A stretch of DNA of 64,000 nucleotides from Planctomycetaceae bacterium (GCA_021371965.1 JAJFVE010000106.1:1-64000), one strand, 5' to 3'. Shown: positions 24,015 through 33,514, numbered from the stretch's first letter. The notes: generated from the sequence alone by a model not told the origin. A program made the numbers and translations.

Positions 24015-24419
24015 CTATTCCGTCAGGTCGCTGTGAGGTCCCTGTGCGAATCGCAGCACTTCGTTTACCCGTACCGCCACGCGGCGCTGCACCTGCGGCA
24101 TCGCCGGGACCGGCTCGGCGGCGGGATCGTAGCCGTCCATGACATCGTACGCCTCGATATTCTCCACCTCCCCCACGAGTTGAAATCCCACGTCGGCGAC
24201 GCTGTCCCAGATCACCAAGGCGATGCGCTTGTTCGCCGTCAGGTTCTGGACCGTCCCTGGGCAGAACCACTCGGTGAGGTCAACGCCCTGGGCGTCACGA
24301 AAGGCCAATCCGGCTGCGGAGGCGATGTGAGGCTGGCCTTGATCCGAGGCGGTAGCCACGATCACGTACTCGATCTTGGCCGCCAGCTCGCGAGCCTGTT
24401 CAAATAGGCTTTGATTCAT
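24015..24419 (-). CDS. Pyridoxamine-5'-phosphate-oxidase-like FMN-binding protein
   Basis: The 134-residue protein has the split-barrel flavin-binding pattern: an N-terminal helix, then YVIVATASDQGQPHIASAAG, the strand WFCPGTVQNLTANKRIALVIW, and GFQLVGEVENIEAYD. It is shorter than true PdxH (about 215 residues) and is likely a general flavin or heme-binding oxidoreductase. The start at 24419 is supported by GGGGGGACAGC. It is the last gene of a three-gene minus-strand operon, 26 nt after the hydrolase gene. A role in stress or detoxification is an inference from the operon. Confidence 0.82.
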   Translation of the reverse strand: MNQSLFEQARELAAKIEYVIVATASDQGQPHIASAAGLAFRDAQGVDLTEWFCPGTVQNLTANKRIALVIWDSVADVGFQLVGEVENIEAYDVMDGYDPAAEPVPAMPQVQRRVAVRVNEVLRFAQGPHSDLTE

Positions 24420-24445
24420 GCTGTCCCCCCTGGGGCGAACCTTCG

Positions 24446-25108
24446 TCAGGACTTCAGATACGTCATGAACCATTGCCCGGCGTAGCGGGCCACTTGTTCG
24501 AGCGTGCCGGGCTCTTCAAACAGATGCGTGGCGCCGGGAATGGTGATGAGCTTCTTCGTGCAGCGAAGCTGGTGCAGCGCGTGGCGGTTGAGATCCAGCA
24601 CCGTCAGGTCGTTGCCGCCGACCAACAGCAGCGTTGCCGCCTGCACCTTGGACAGGGCGGCGCCGGCGAGGTCCGGCCGACCGCCGCGCGAGACCACCGC
24701 CTTAACCGCGGGGATGTCGGCGGCCGCCGCCAGGGCGGCTGCGGCGCCGGTGCTGGCGCCGAAGAGCCCGACGGGCAGATCTCGCGTGCGGATTTGCCCC
24801 TGGAGCCATTTGATGGCCCCGGCGAGCCGGCCAGTCAGCAGCGAGATGTTGAATCGCAGGGCGCCGCTCTTCTGGTCCTCGACATCTTCGCGCGGCGTCA
24901 GCAGGTCCATCAGCAGCGTGCCCACGCGAGACTGCTGGATCTGTTCGGCCACGAATATGTTGCGTGGGCTGCGGCGGGAGCTTCCGCTGCCGTGGGCAAA
25001 GACCACCACGCCCCGTGCCTGCGGCGGCACAACGAGATTGGCTTCGAGTTGGACGCCGTCGGCGACGACGGTTACGGCTGTGGCATCGGCTTGAGTTGTC
25101 TGGACCAT
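24446..25108 (-). CDS. Dienelactone-hydrolase-like alpha/beta hydrolase
   Basis: The 220-residue protein has an alpha/beta hydrolase core: VVVFAHGSGSSRRSPRN (oxyanion loop), LFGASTGAAAALAAA with the nucleophile Ser in G-A-S-T-G, a catalytic Asp in LLVGGNDLTV and a His in IPGATHLFEEPG. Such proteins next to phosphoribosyltransferases, or fused to them, are widespread, but their substrate is unknown. The start at 25108 has AGAGGAT upstream; a frame reading further upstream overlaps the neighbouring gene and is not conserved in character. It sits 22 nt after the phosphoribosyltransferase stop, so the genes are co-transcribed. Confidence 0.88.
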   Translation of the reverse strand: MVQTTQADATAVTVVADGVQLEANLVVPPQARGVVVFAHGSGSSRRSPRNIFVAEQIQQSRVGTLLMDLLTPREDVEDQKSGALRFNISLLTGRLAGAIKWLQGQIRTRDLPVGLFGASTGAAAALAAAADIPAVKAVVSRGGRPDLAGAALSKVQAATLLLVGGNDLTVLDLNRHALHQLRCTKKLITIPGATHLFEEPGTLEQVARYAGQWFMTYLKS

Positions 25109-25130
25109 GGTCGGATCCTCTTTGCTGGAG

Positions 25131-25790
25131 CTACTCGCGGCCGCTGTTTTGACGCTGCAGGGCGTGGCGTTCGAGCAGGTCGATGACTTCCTCGTCGCTG
25201 ACTTGGTCGAAATACTGATACCACTGCCCGATGGCGCTGAAGCCCAGCGGCATTTCGGGGCAGACGATTTCATCGACCTCGCCGGCCAGCGCCGCCACGG
25301 TGCTTGGCGGGGCGACGGGCACGGCCAGCACCAGCCGCGCCGGATTGGCCTGCCGCAGGGCCCGCACGGCCGCCCGCGCGGTTCCGCCGGTGGCGATGCC
25401 GTCGTCGACCAGGATGACCAGTCGCCCGTCGATCTGTGGCTGGGGCCGTTCGCCGCGGTACGTGCGGCTGCGGCGTTCGAGCTCCGCCCGCTCCTGCTGT
25501 TCGACGCGCTCGATATACGCCTGCGGGACGTGCAGGGCCGCGATGGCCTTGGCGTCGAGATATCGCGCGCCGCCGGAGGCGATGGCCCCGATTCCGAACT
25601 CGGGATTGTACGGCGAGCCGAGTTTGCGCACGATCAGGACATCGAGATCGGCCTCGAGCTCTCGCGCGACTTCATAGCCGACAATGACGCCCCCGCGCGG
25701 CAGGGCCAGCACCAGCGCGTCTTTGCCTCTGTAATCTCCCAGGGCGTGAGCGAGTTTCTTACCAGCGTCGGTCCTGTCCAGGTATGTCAT
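25131..25790 (-). CDS. Phosphoribosyltransferase-domain protein
   Basis: The 219-residue protein contains the PRPP-binding loop VILVDDGIATGGTARAA (about 124-140) of type I phosphoribosyltransferases. The N-terminal half has LVLALPRGGVIVGYEVA and DVLIVRKLGSPYNPEFGIGA, typical of the uncharacterised branch that is often linked or fused to dienelactone hydrolases. It is first of three genes in a minus-strand operon (with 24446 and 24015). A GAGGGGACC site is at the ATG at 25790. It may act on a nucleobase or be regulatory; the acceptor cannot be told from sequence. Confidence 0.9.
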   Translation of the reverse strand: MTYLDRTDAGKKLAHALGDYRGKDALVLALPRGGVIVGYEVARELEADLDVLIVRKLGSPYNPEFGIGAIASGGARYLDAKAIAALHVPQAYIERVEQQERAELERRSRTYRGERPQPQIDGRLVILVDDGIATGGTARAAVRALRQANPARLVLAVPVAPPSTVAALAGEVDEIVCPEMPLGFSAIGQWYQYFDQVSDEEVIDLLERHALQRQNSGRE

Positions 25791-25977
25791 GGTCCCCTCG
25801 ATCCCGGCGGCGGGGCAACACAGCAATTCTAGTCGCCCGCACGGGGATTTTCATGCCTGCCTAATTATCCTCTGTCCGGCGATAGGCAAAATCCTTAGCC
25901 TTGCGTACGAGAAATTGTTATCATACCGCCATACGCACTCACAACAGAGCCGGGCACACTGGAGGCAAGGGATTCTG

Positions 25978-27279
25978 ATGATGAAGCATGCTCAGGTGAT
26001 CGTGACGGCGGCAGTCCTGGCGGGTTTCTCTGCGCTGTGCTCCACAGCTGCGGCCCGGACCACCTACGAGATCAAAGACGGCAAGATGGTCGTGACCGTC
26101 TACATCGCCTACAAAGGCGGTAATGACGCCCTGATCGCCCGATGGAACAAGGAAACCCTGGACACGTGGAACGGACCCGACGGCGGGCAGACCTACGGCG
26201 AGTGCGGCCACAAGGTCGTCTTCGCGCTGCAGACGGTGACGGTTGCGGGCGACAAGCCTTTCCCCAAGGGCTACCACCGCATCGAGATTCAGCCCTATGA
26301 CGGGAGCGAGGCCACCCTGCCGCATACGCCGGACGGGCGCGTGGCGATCGCGTACATGGGCAAGACGACGCACAGTCCATCGCGTGGCGGCGCGTCGATC
26401 GACGGGGTATGGTCGACGCAGTCCAGTGCCTTGGTGAACCCGCGCCGCCGCGGCGGCAGCGAGCGGTTCAAAGACGCCGCCCATGAAGTCGGGCACATGA
26501 TGGGCCTGCCGGATTACTACGATCACAAGATCAAGTTCTACGGCAAGAACCTGATGGGCTCCACCAGCGGCCCGTACGCCAAGGTGACGCCGCAACTCGT
26601 GCAGGGAGTGGTCGAGGCGCTGACGGGCAAGTATTACTGCCCCATGTGCCCGCCGCCCAGCCAGCGCCCGCCTCTGCAGCCGGTGGCGCTGTCGGGCCTG
26701 GTGCAGGGACTGCAGTTCGCCTATTACGAGGGCAAGTTCGGCATGGTGCCGGAGTTCGGCAAGCTCGTGCCCAAGAAGACCGGCCGCTCGAGCGGCTTGA
26801 CGCTGGACATGGCCCAGGGCGGTAATTTTGCTGTCAGGTTCACCGGATTTCTGGATATCCCCGCCGACGGGGTGTACACGTTTTTCCTTCGCAGCGACGA
26901 CGGCAGCCGCCTGAGCGTCGGATCGAAACTCGTCGCCGACAACGACGGCGAGCACGGCATGTGGTCCAAACGCGGAGAGATCAATCTCCGCGCCGGAAAG
27001 CACCCCATCGAGGTCGCTTACTTCAACGCCGGCCACAGCAGCGGCCTGGAACTGCGATACAGCGGTCCCAGCACCCCCAAGCAGGTGGTCCCCGTGGCCG
27101 CGCTGTACTCGCTGCCGCAGGGCGAGCAACTGGTCTTGCCGCAGACCGCCAGCAACACCGACCCCCGGATTCAGGCCCAGGGCCAGACGCAGGGCCAGAC
27201 GAAGATCGTCAAGGCTCAGGGAACGGTCAGCCACCCCGCGGCGACCGAGTCCGACGGCCAGCAGACGCCCTCAAAGTAA
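25978..27279 (+). CDS. Secreted zinc metalloprotease (HExxHxxGxxD) with PA14 domain
   Basis: The 433-residue protein begins with a signal peptide (MMKHAQVIVTAAVLAGFSAL). A metzincin-type motif HEVGHMMGLPD is at 169-179 (His169, Glu170, His173, Asp179), and FYGKNLMG follows near the expected Met-turn position. Residues about 240-375 form a PA14 domain (GLQFAYYEGKFG, DIPADGVYTFFLRSDDGSRL), which usually binds sugars. The C-terminus is Gln-rich and low-complexity. A protease that binds glycan is suggested, possibly acting on glycoproteins, though proteolysis has not been shown. GGAGG stands 12 nt before the first ATG; a second ATG is the next codon. It opens the carbohydrate-related block running to 37875. 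Confidence 0.85.
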   Translation: MMKHAQVIVTAAVLAGFSALCSTAAARTTYEIKDGKMVVTVYIAYKGGNDALIARWNKETLDTWNGPDGGQTYGECGHKVVFALQTVTVAGDKPFPKGYHRIEIQPYDGSEATLPHTPDGRVAIAYMGKTTHSPSRGGASIDGVWSTQSSALVNPRRRGGSERFKDAAHEVGHMMGLPDYYDHKIKFYGKNLMGSTSGPYAKVTPQLVQGVVEALTGKYYCPMCPPPSQRPPLQPVALSGLVQGLQFAYYEGKFGMVPEFGKLVPKKTGRSSGLTLDMAQGGNFAVRFTGFLDIPADGVYTFFLRSDDGSRLSVGSKLVADNDGEHGMWSKRGEINLRAGKHPIEVAYFNAGHSSGLELRYSGPSTPKQVVPVAALYSLPQGEQLVLPQTASNTDPRIQAQGQTQGQTKIVKAQGTVSHPAATESDGQQTPSK

Positions 27280-27393
27280 GGCCAGATCGCAGGCATGTCG
27301 ACCGGGCGTCCCGCAGGGGCGCTGGGATCACGCCGGAGGCGTGAGCTTCTGCGAAAAGGCTGTTGTGAGCGCGACGATCTTCGAGGCTCAAAC

Positions 27394-29421
27394 ATGGGAA
27401 CAATTCGTCGATCTATCATGGGAGTTCTACTCATGAGCGCGACGCTGTCGGGGCAGACGGTCTTTTACGTCGCGCCGCAGGGGCGCGATGATAACCCTGG
27501 AACGGCCGACAAACCCTTCGCCACGCTGCAGCGCGCCCGAGCGGCGGTTCAACAGGCCAAGGCTGCCGGCAATTTTACCGGTGCGACCGTGTATTTGGCC
27601 GACGGCGTCTATCCCCAAGGTCAGAGTTTCGATCTGACAGCCGCCGACAGCGGCGCCAAGGACGCCCCCGTGCGATACTGTGCCGCCCATGGCCGGGCCG
27701 CGCGGCTGATCGGCGGCATCGCGGTTCCCGCCTCTGCGTTCAAGCCTGTCGCCGACGCGGCCGACCGAGCGAGGCTGCACCGAACCGCGGCCGCCAGGAT
27801 ACTCGTCGCCGATCTGGCGGCGCTGGGCGTCAAGGACCTGCCGGCCTGGCCGGACAAGTCCCACAACGGCGCCGGCATGCCGGAGGTCTTCTTCAACGGT
27901 AAGCCGATGCCCGTGGCCCGCTGGCCCAATCAGGGCTGGGTGACCATCGCGAAAGTCCTCGATGGCGGGCTCAAGAAGACCGGCAAGGAGCCCGCCGCGG
28001 CCAAGGGCGGCACGTTCCAATACAGCGACGAGCGGCCGGCGAGATGGAACATCGAGGCCGGCGTGTGGCTGACGGGTTACTGGTGCCACGACTGGTCCGA
28101 CGAAACTATCCGCGTCAAATCGATTGACTCGGGCAAGAAGACCATCACGCTGGCGGCCCCGCATCATTACGGCGTCGGCGGGCAGGGCAAGCGGCGGTAC
28201 TTCGCGCTGAATCTGCTGGAGGAGCTCGACGTCCCCGGCGAGTGGTATCTCGACGCCAAGGCCGCGCGGCTGTATTTTTATCCGCCCGCGGACCTGGCCG
28301 GCGGCGAGGTCGTGCTCTCGTTGCTGGACGAGCCGCTGGTGCGCATCCGCGGGGCCAGCCACGTCAGCATCGAAGGGCTGACGCTCGAGGCATGCCGCGG
28401 CGAGGCCATCTCGGTCGAAGGCGGCGCTGGCGTGCGCGTCGCCCAGTGCCTCATCCGTAACACCGGCGGGCGCGGCGCCGCGATCTCGGGCGGGCAGGAC
28501 AACGGCGTGTGGGCCTGCGAGATCATGAACACCGGCCTGTCGGGCATCAGCATCAATGGCGGCGATCGCGCCACCCTCGCGCCGGCGGGCAATTGGGCGA
28601 CCGACAACCACATTCATCATTTCTCTCGCCTGCAGCGGACGTACGCTCCGGGCGTTGCGCTCAACGGCGTGGGTAACCGCGTGGCCCACAATCTGTTTCA
28701 CGACGCCCCGCATTGCGCTGTGCTCTTCGGCGGCAACGAGAACGTGATCGAGTTCAACGAGTTCCACAGCGTCTGCCAGGAGACCGGCGACGTTGGCGTG
28801 ATCTACACGGGGCGCGATTGGACGGTGCGGGGCAACGTCATCCGCCACAATTTCATTCACGACGTGACCGGCCCGGGCGTTCTGGGCGCCAGCGGCGTCT
28901 ACCTTGACGACTGCGCCAGCGGCACGATCGTCTACGGCAATGTGCTGTACAAGGTGCAGCGCGGGCTGCTCATCGGCGGCGGGCGCGACAATGTTGTCGA
29001 GAACAACCTGATCGTGGATTGCCCTCGGTCGATTTCGTTCGACGACCGCGGCCTGGGGTGGATGAAACACCACGTCAGCGGCATCATGACCCAGCGCCTG
29101 GGCGCGATGCCGTACCAGACCCCGCCCTGGTCTACGAAATATCCTCAATTGCTCAAGCTGGCGGCCGACGAGCCCGGCGCCCCCAAGGGCAACGTGCTGC
29201 GGCACAACGTGATCGCCCACAGCCCGAAGATGGAACTGGCGGCCGCCGTCACCCGATACGGCACGGTGAAGGACAACCTGACGACCGACGCCTCGCCCGA
29301 GTTCGTCAACGCGCAGAAACTTGACCTGCGCCTCAAGCCCACCGCCGTGCTTTTCAAGAAGCTGCCGGCCTTCAAGGCGATTCCCTTCGAGCAGATCGGC
29401 CCGCACAAACAGGACCACTAG
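27394..29421 (+). CDS. Secreted right-handed beta-helix protein
   Basis: The 675-residue protein carries an N-terminal export signal, then YVAPQGRDDNPGTADKPFAT, a signature of the parallel beta-helix superfamily that includes polysaccharide lyases and glycosidases. Repeats of the N-x-I/V and H-N-x-I/F type run through the second half (DNHIHHFSRL, NVIEFNEFH, NVIRHNFIHDV, NNLIVDC), forming stacked beta-helix coils at about 310-590. The middle has a beta-sandwich-like insertion (150-300). The enzyme class is not clear; a lyase or hydrolase on a surface polysaccharide is likely. The start at 27394 has GAGG about 9 nt upstream; an ATG eight codons later is an alternative. It lies 114 nt after the metalloprotease gene. 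Confidence 0.88.
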   Translation: MGTIRRSIMGVLLMSATLSGQTVFYVAPQGRDDNPGTADKPFATLQRARAAVQQAKAAGNFTGATVYLADGVYPQGQSFDLTAADSGAKDAPVRYCAAHGRAARLIGGIAVPASAFKPVADAADRARLHRTAAARILVADLAALGVKDLPAWPDKSHNGAGMPEVFFNGKPMPVARWPNQGWVTIAKVLDGGLKKTGKEPAAAKGGTFQYSDERPARWNIEAGVWLTGYWCHDWSDETIRVKSIDSGKKTITLAAPHHYGVGGQGKRRYFALNLLEELDVPGEWYLDAKAARLYFYPPADLAGGEVVLSLLDEPLVRIRGASHVSIEGLTLEACRGEAISVEGGAGVRVAQCLIRNTGGRGAAISGGQDNGVWACEIMNTGLSGISINGGDRATLAPAGNWATDNHIHHFSRLQRTYAPGVALNGVGNRVAHNLFHDAPHCAVLFGGNENVIEFNEFHSVCQETGDVGVIYTGRDWTVRGNVIRHNFIHDVTGPGVLGASGVYLDDCASGTIVYGNVLYKVQRGLLIGGGRDNVVENNLIVDCPRSISFDDRGLGWMKHHVSGIMTQRLGAMPYQTPPWSTKYPQLLKLAADEPGAPKGNVLRHNVIAHSPKMELAAAVTRYGTVKDNLTTDASPEFVNAQKLDLRLKPTAVLFKKLPAFKAIPFEQIGPHKQDH

Positions 29422-29434
29422 CGGCGGGGCTCTT

Positions 29435-29548
29435 GTCCGGCGAAGCTCAAAGAGCGGAGATGGATGCCCCGCGCGTCTTCTCCCTGGCAGCCGGCACCTT
29501 GAGCAACCACGTCGAGCAAGCTCGACCGCTAATGCGCTTTCGCCGGAC
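29435..29548 (+). promoter_or_regulatory. Structured leader region before the PQQ-propeller gene
   Basis: GTCCGGCGAA (29435-29444) and TTCGCCGGAC (29539-29548) are exact inverse copies closing a 114-nt region that contains further GCTC/GAGC words. The region ends 55 nt before the start of the PQQ gene. It could be a structured 5' leader or a repeat; nothing proves regulation. Confidence 0.35.
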
Positions 29549-29603
29549 GCTCAACGCTGCCAATCGGTTAATATCTCTAATGAGCCGTTTTCTGGAGACC
29601 ACC

Positions 29604-32600
29604 ATGCGATCTGTAATTTGGGCGACAGTGGCAGTCATGATGACCGGTCCTGCATGGGCGGAGGACTGGTCCACCTATCGCCACGACGCCCAGCGGTCGG
29701 GCTTCAGCAATGACAAGGTGCAGATGCCGCTGTCGGAGCATTGGGTGTTCACGTCGGCCTTGGCGCCGGCGCCGGCGTGGTCGGACCCGCCGGCAGAGGT
29801 TGTCGAAGGCTCGCTCGAGCGCCCGCGGATGCGGTTTGACGACGCCTTTCACGCGGTCGCGGCCGGGGGCAAGGTCTTCTTCGGCTCATCGAGCGAGAAC
29901 AAGGTCTACGCTCTCGACGCTGTCAGCGGCAAGATCGCCTGGCAGTTCTACACCGATGGCCCGGTGCGGATGGCCCCCACGGTCGCCGGCGGCAAGGTCT
30001 ACGCCGGCAGCGACGACGGCTATGTGTACTGCCTCGACGCTGCCGATGGCAAACTGGTCTGGAAGTTCCGCGCCGCCCCCGAAGACCAGGCCGTCATCGG
30101 CGCGGGCAAGGTCATGTCGCTCTGGCCGGTGCGCACGGGCGTGGTTGTCGAGGGCGGCGTCGCGTACTTCGGCGCGGGCATATTCCCGGCCGAGGGCGCG
30201 TTCGTATTCGCCGTTGACGCCGCCACCGGCAAACAGCTCTGGGTGAACAATTCCTTCACTGACGGCGGCCAGGCCAACCGCTCGCCACAGGGGTACTTGC
30301 TGGCTTCGGCGGACCGGTTGATCCTGCCGACGGGACGCACCATGCCGATGGTCTTCGACCGCGGCGGCGGGACGCTGCTCTTTCAGCCGGTGGTCTGGCG
30401 CGTCAACGGAATGGCCGGCGGCACGTTCAACGTGCTCGACGGCGGCACGGTCATCACCGCGACCGAGCAGGTCTGGGCATGGAATCTGCGCGACGGCAAA
30501 GATGCCTACGGCGAAGGCCGCCAGCAGCGCGTCCCGGGGCAGGGCTCGCGGGCGCTTGCCGTGGGCAAGGACACGTTCTTCGCTCTTAATGGAATGGAAG
30601 CTTTCGCGACCGACCGCGCCCGCTGGCCGCAGGCGGTGCGCCTGCCGGCGACCTACGACATCTACCAGCAGGGACTGGCTGATCTGCCCCGTCAGATCGA
30701 GCAGGCCCGCAAGGGCAAGAAGGGCGATGTCGCCAAGCTTGAGAAGCAGCGGGTCGAGTTCACGACCGCACTGGGCAAGGTCAAGAGCGACTTCGACCAA
30801 CTGACGCTGTGGCATTTCCCCTGTAAATACGACGACGCGATTATCGCCACGCCGGATTGTGCCTTCATCGGCGGGCAGGACGAAGTGATCGCCGTGTCCG
30901 CTGCTGACGGCAAGAAAGTCTGGTCGGCGAAAGTGAACGGGCGAGCGCGGGGACTGGCGGTCGCCGGCGGGCGGTTGTACGTGAGCACCGACAAGGGGAG
31001 CGTGCACTGCTTTGCAAGCGGGGCGGGCGACAAGTCGCCGGCGGCGCAGGTTCCGGCGGGGGGTGAGAACGCGTCACAGCAAGCGGTATCGCAGCTCATC
31101 ACTGACGGGGCGCCCACTCGCGGTTTCGCACTGGTTGCAGGGGTCAGCGCCGAGTTCGCCACTGCCTTGGCGAAGGGTACGGAGCTGACCATCTACATGG
31201 TTGTAGCGGATGAGAAGTCCGCCGCCGAAGCGCGAACGGCCTTGACCGGCGCGGGACTGTACGGGCGCGTGCTCGTGCGAGTCGCGGCGCCGGCGCAGGT
31301 TCCCATGCCCGACTACTTCGCGAACCTGATTGTGGCGGGCGATGCGGCAGCGCTGTCGGGTACAGAACTCCTGCGCACGCTCAAACCCTGCGGCGGGCGG
31401 GCGTATGTTAGCGGCGGCGACTTGCTGGCGCAGACGAAGTTGAAAGTCGAGAAGGTCGGATCGTACGACCGCGTCATTCGCGGCGAGCTGAGCGGCGCGG
31501 GGGCGTGGTCGGCTCAGTATGGCAACATGGCCAACACCGCCTGCAGCGGCGACGACCTGGTGCGCGGACCCATGAGCGTGCTGTGGTTCGGCCAGCCCGG
31601 ACCGGCGCAGGTGCCCAACCGCCACGAGTTCGCGGCCTCGCCGCTGAGCGTGGGCGGGCGGCTGCTGGTGCCCGGGCCGGACTCGCTGGCGGCGTACGAC
31701 GTCTACAACGGCCTGTTCCTGTGGTCGGTGAAGATCGCGAACTTCCCGCGGCACCCGCTCATCGACGGGATCCCGGGCGGGTATGTCGCTGACGCGGATA
31801 ACATCTTTATCGCCCAAGGCGCCACGTGCATGCGCCTGGATGCAGCGACGGGCAAGACGCTGGCGACCTTCACGCTGCCCGCCGGAGGCCCTGCCCCCAA
31901 GGCCGGCAGCGACAGCGTCTGGGGATATGTCGGTTGCAGCGGCGGGCTGCTCTACGGGACGCGCGGGACGTTGCGCGAGGCGGACATGCTCTTTGCCTAC
32001 GACATCGCCGCCGGCAAGCTCAAGTGGCAGCGGCCGTTGGGACGGGCAAATCCCGACAACGTCTGCATCGCCGAGGGCAAGCTGTTCTTTGTCGACCGTG
32101 AAGTGACAGCCGATGAAATCGCCCAGGCCGGCAAAGGCGTGACGCACACGCCCGAGCTGGACCGCCGCGGCGGCACCGCCGCAGATGTGCGGCGCGTCGT
32201 CGCCCTCGACGCCATCAGCGGTAAAGAGCTCTGGACGAGCCCGCAGTATCTTTCGGACACCGTCAGCGTCGGCAAGCACAACGTGCGCGGACGGCCGCTG
32301 GGCGTCTTCGGCACCGTCGTCGGCGGCGACCTGATCGTCGAGGCCGGCAGCGGCGTGGTTCTGCTGTGCGGTCAGCCGTGGAATGGGCACTTTTGGACGC
32401 AGTTCGTCCGCGGCGAGTTCGACCGCCGCAGCCTCATCGCGCTGTCGGCGTCCGACGGCAAGAGGCTCTGGTCCGCCCGCGCGGGGTACCGCAGCCGCCC
32501 GCTGATCGTCGGCGAGATGGTGATCGCCGAGCCCTGGGCGCGCGAACTCAAGACTGGCAAGCAGATCATGCGTAAGCACCCGGTCACGGGTGTCGAGGCG

Positions 32601-33437
32601 CCCTGGCAGTTCTGCCGCCCCGGCCACCACTGCGGGGCGGTCTCGGCGGCAAACCACATGCTGACGTTCCGCTCGGGCAGCATCGCCCTGTACGACATGG
32701 AGGCCGATTTCGGCACGGCCCACTTCGGCGGCCAGCGTGCGGGGTGCTGGATCAACATGGTCTCCGGCGGCGGCGTGGTGGCGATTCCCGAAGGCAGCAA
32801 CGGATGCGCCTGCCCCTACGGCGTGCAGACGACGGTCGTGCTCAAGCCCGCCGCCACACAGCGGCTGTGGGGCATCTACTCGGCAGAAGGGGCGATGACG
32901 CCGGTGCAGCGCCTGGCGATCAACTTCGGCGCCCCCGGCGACCGGCGCGACACCAAGGGCGTGCTCTGGCTGGCGTATCCGCGGCCGACGATGACGCTGA
33001 TCCCGCGCATCGACTACAGCGACAAGCTGATCTTGAAGTTCGGCCTGGGCGTCAAACTGCCCCGCCGCGGCGGGCTCTTCAGTGAGAGTCCGCAGTCGTG
33101 GGCCGACAAAGGGGCGGGCGAGTCGATGATCTGCGCCTCCGGCGTGGAGGGCGTGGGCAGCATCACGGTGCCCCTGGGTGGACCGCAGCGAGCGTACACC
33201 GTGCGGCTGTACTTTGCCGAGCCCACGGACGCCACTGTCGGTCATCGCGTGTTCGACGTGATTCTTCAAGGCAAGAAAGTTCTTGCCGCGCTGGACATCG
33301 CCAAGGAAACTGGCGGCCGCCGCAAGGGACTGGTCAAAGAGTTCAAGGCGGTGCAGGCCGCCGGCGAGTTGACGATCGGCCTGGAAGCGTCGAAAGGCCA
33401 GCCGCTGCTGTGCGGCGTGGAAGTCGTGGTGGAGTAG
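29604..33437 (+). CDS. Large secreted PQQ-like beta-propeller protein with C-terminal malectin-like domain
   Basis: The 1277-residue protein has a signal peptide (MRSVIWATVAVMMTGPAWA). Most of it consists of PQQ/quinoprotein-type repeats with W-and-Gly-rich blades (ALDAVSGKIAWQFYTDGPV, CLDAADGKLVWKFRAAP, ALSASDGKRLWSARAG), in two or more propellers. Between them is an inserted segment (about 500-640) with a methyltransferase-like tone (LRTLKPCGGRAYVSGGDLL). The last ~110 residues (ASGVEGVGSITVPLGG, AYTVRLYFAEPTDATVGHRVFDV) are a malectin-like carbohydrate-binding fold. The full quinoprotein dehydrogenase cofactor site cannot be confirmed. The ribosome site GGAGA lies 8 nt upstream of 29604. 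It probably binds or scaffolds on the cell surface and acts with the beta-helix gene before it. Confidence 0.8.
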   Translation: MRSVIWATVAVMMTGPAWAEDWSTYRHDAQRSGFSNDKVQMPLSEHWVFTSALAPAPAWSDPPAEVVEGSLERPRMRFDDAFHAVAAGGKVFFGSSSENKVYALDAVSGKIAWQFYTDGPVRMAPTVAGGKVYAGSDDGYVYCLDAADGKLVWKFRAAPEDQAVIGAGKVMSLWPVRTGVVVEGGVAYFGAGIFPAEGAFVFAVDAATGKQLWVNNSFTDGGQANRSPQGYLLASADRLILPTGRTMPMVFDRGGGTLLFQPVVWRVNGMAGGTFNVLDGGTVITATEQVWAWNLRDGKDAYGEGRQQRVPGQGSRALAVGKDTFFALNGMEAFATDRARWPQAVRLPATYDIYQQGLADLPRQIEQARKGKKGDVAKLEKQRVEFTTALGKVKSDFDQLTLWHFPCKYDDAIIATPDCAFIGGQDEVIAVSAADGKKVWSAKVNGRARGLAVAGGRLYVSTDKGSVHCFASGAGDKSPAAQVPAGGENASQQAVSQLITDGAPTRGFALVAGVSAEFATALAKGTELTIYMVVADEKSAAEARTALTGAGLYGRVLVRVAAPAQVPMPDYFANLIVAGDAAALSGTELLRTLKPCGGRAYVSGGDLLAQTKLKVEKVGSYDRVIRGELSGAGAWSAQYGNMANTACSGDDLVRGPMSVLWFGQPGPAQVPNRHEFAASPLSVGGRLLVPGPDSLAAYDVYNGLFLWSVKIANFPRHPLIDGIPGGYVADADNIFIAQGATCMRLDAATGKTLATFTLPAGGPAPKAGSDSVWGYVGCSGGLLYGTRGTLREADMLFAYDIAAGKLKWQRPLGRANPDNVCIAEGKLFFVDREVTADEIAQAGKGVTHTPELDRRGGTAADVRRVVALDAISGKELWTSPQYLSDTVSVGKHNVRGRPLGVFGTVVGGDLIVEAGSGVVLLCGQPWNGHFWTQFVRGEFDRRSLIALSASDGKRLWSARAGYRSRPLIVGEMVIAEPWARELKTGKQIMRKHPVTGVEAPWQFCRPGHHCGAVSAANHMLTFRSGSIALYDMEADFGTAHFGGQRAGCWINMVSGGGVVAIPEGSNGCACPYGVQTTVVLKPAATQRLWGIYSAEGAMTPVQRLAINFGAPGDRRDTKGVLWLAYPRPTMTLIPRIDYSDKLILKFGLGVKLPRRGGLFSESPQSWADKGAGESMICASGVEGVGSITVPLGGPQRAYTVRLYFAEPTDATVGHRVFDVILQGKKVLAALDIAKETGGRRKGLVKEFKAVQAAGELTIGLEASKGQPLLCGVEVVVE

Positions 33438-33452
33438 CAAGAGAAGATCCTA

Positions 33453-33514
33453 GATCCTAGGTCCTCGATCCTAGGGATGGGATCCCGAGGACCGAGGATC
33501 GAGGACCTGGGATC
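33453..33514. terminator. Terminator-like hairpin of GATCCTAG words, just before the next start
   Basis: The arms 33453-33475 and 33492-33514 match over 23 nt with two mismatches, and five T follow (33514-33518). The arms are built from repeated GATCC and GTCCTC words. The T-run ends 2 nt before the ATG at 33521, so the hairpin would also cover any ribosome site of the next gene. Confidence 0.7.

Noticed and set aside
27427..29418. Long open reading frame antisense to the beta-helix gene
   Set aside because: It lies wholly antisense to a gene with clear beta-helix repeats, has Arg/Ala/Val-rich low-complexity translation and no family features. High GC makes such shadows common.
31074..33440. 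Long open reading frame antisense to the PQQ-propeller gene
   Set aside because: It is a 788-codon shadow of a well-supported gene, with no ribosome site and no recognisable domains.
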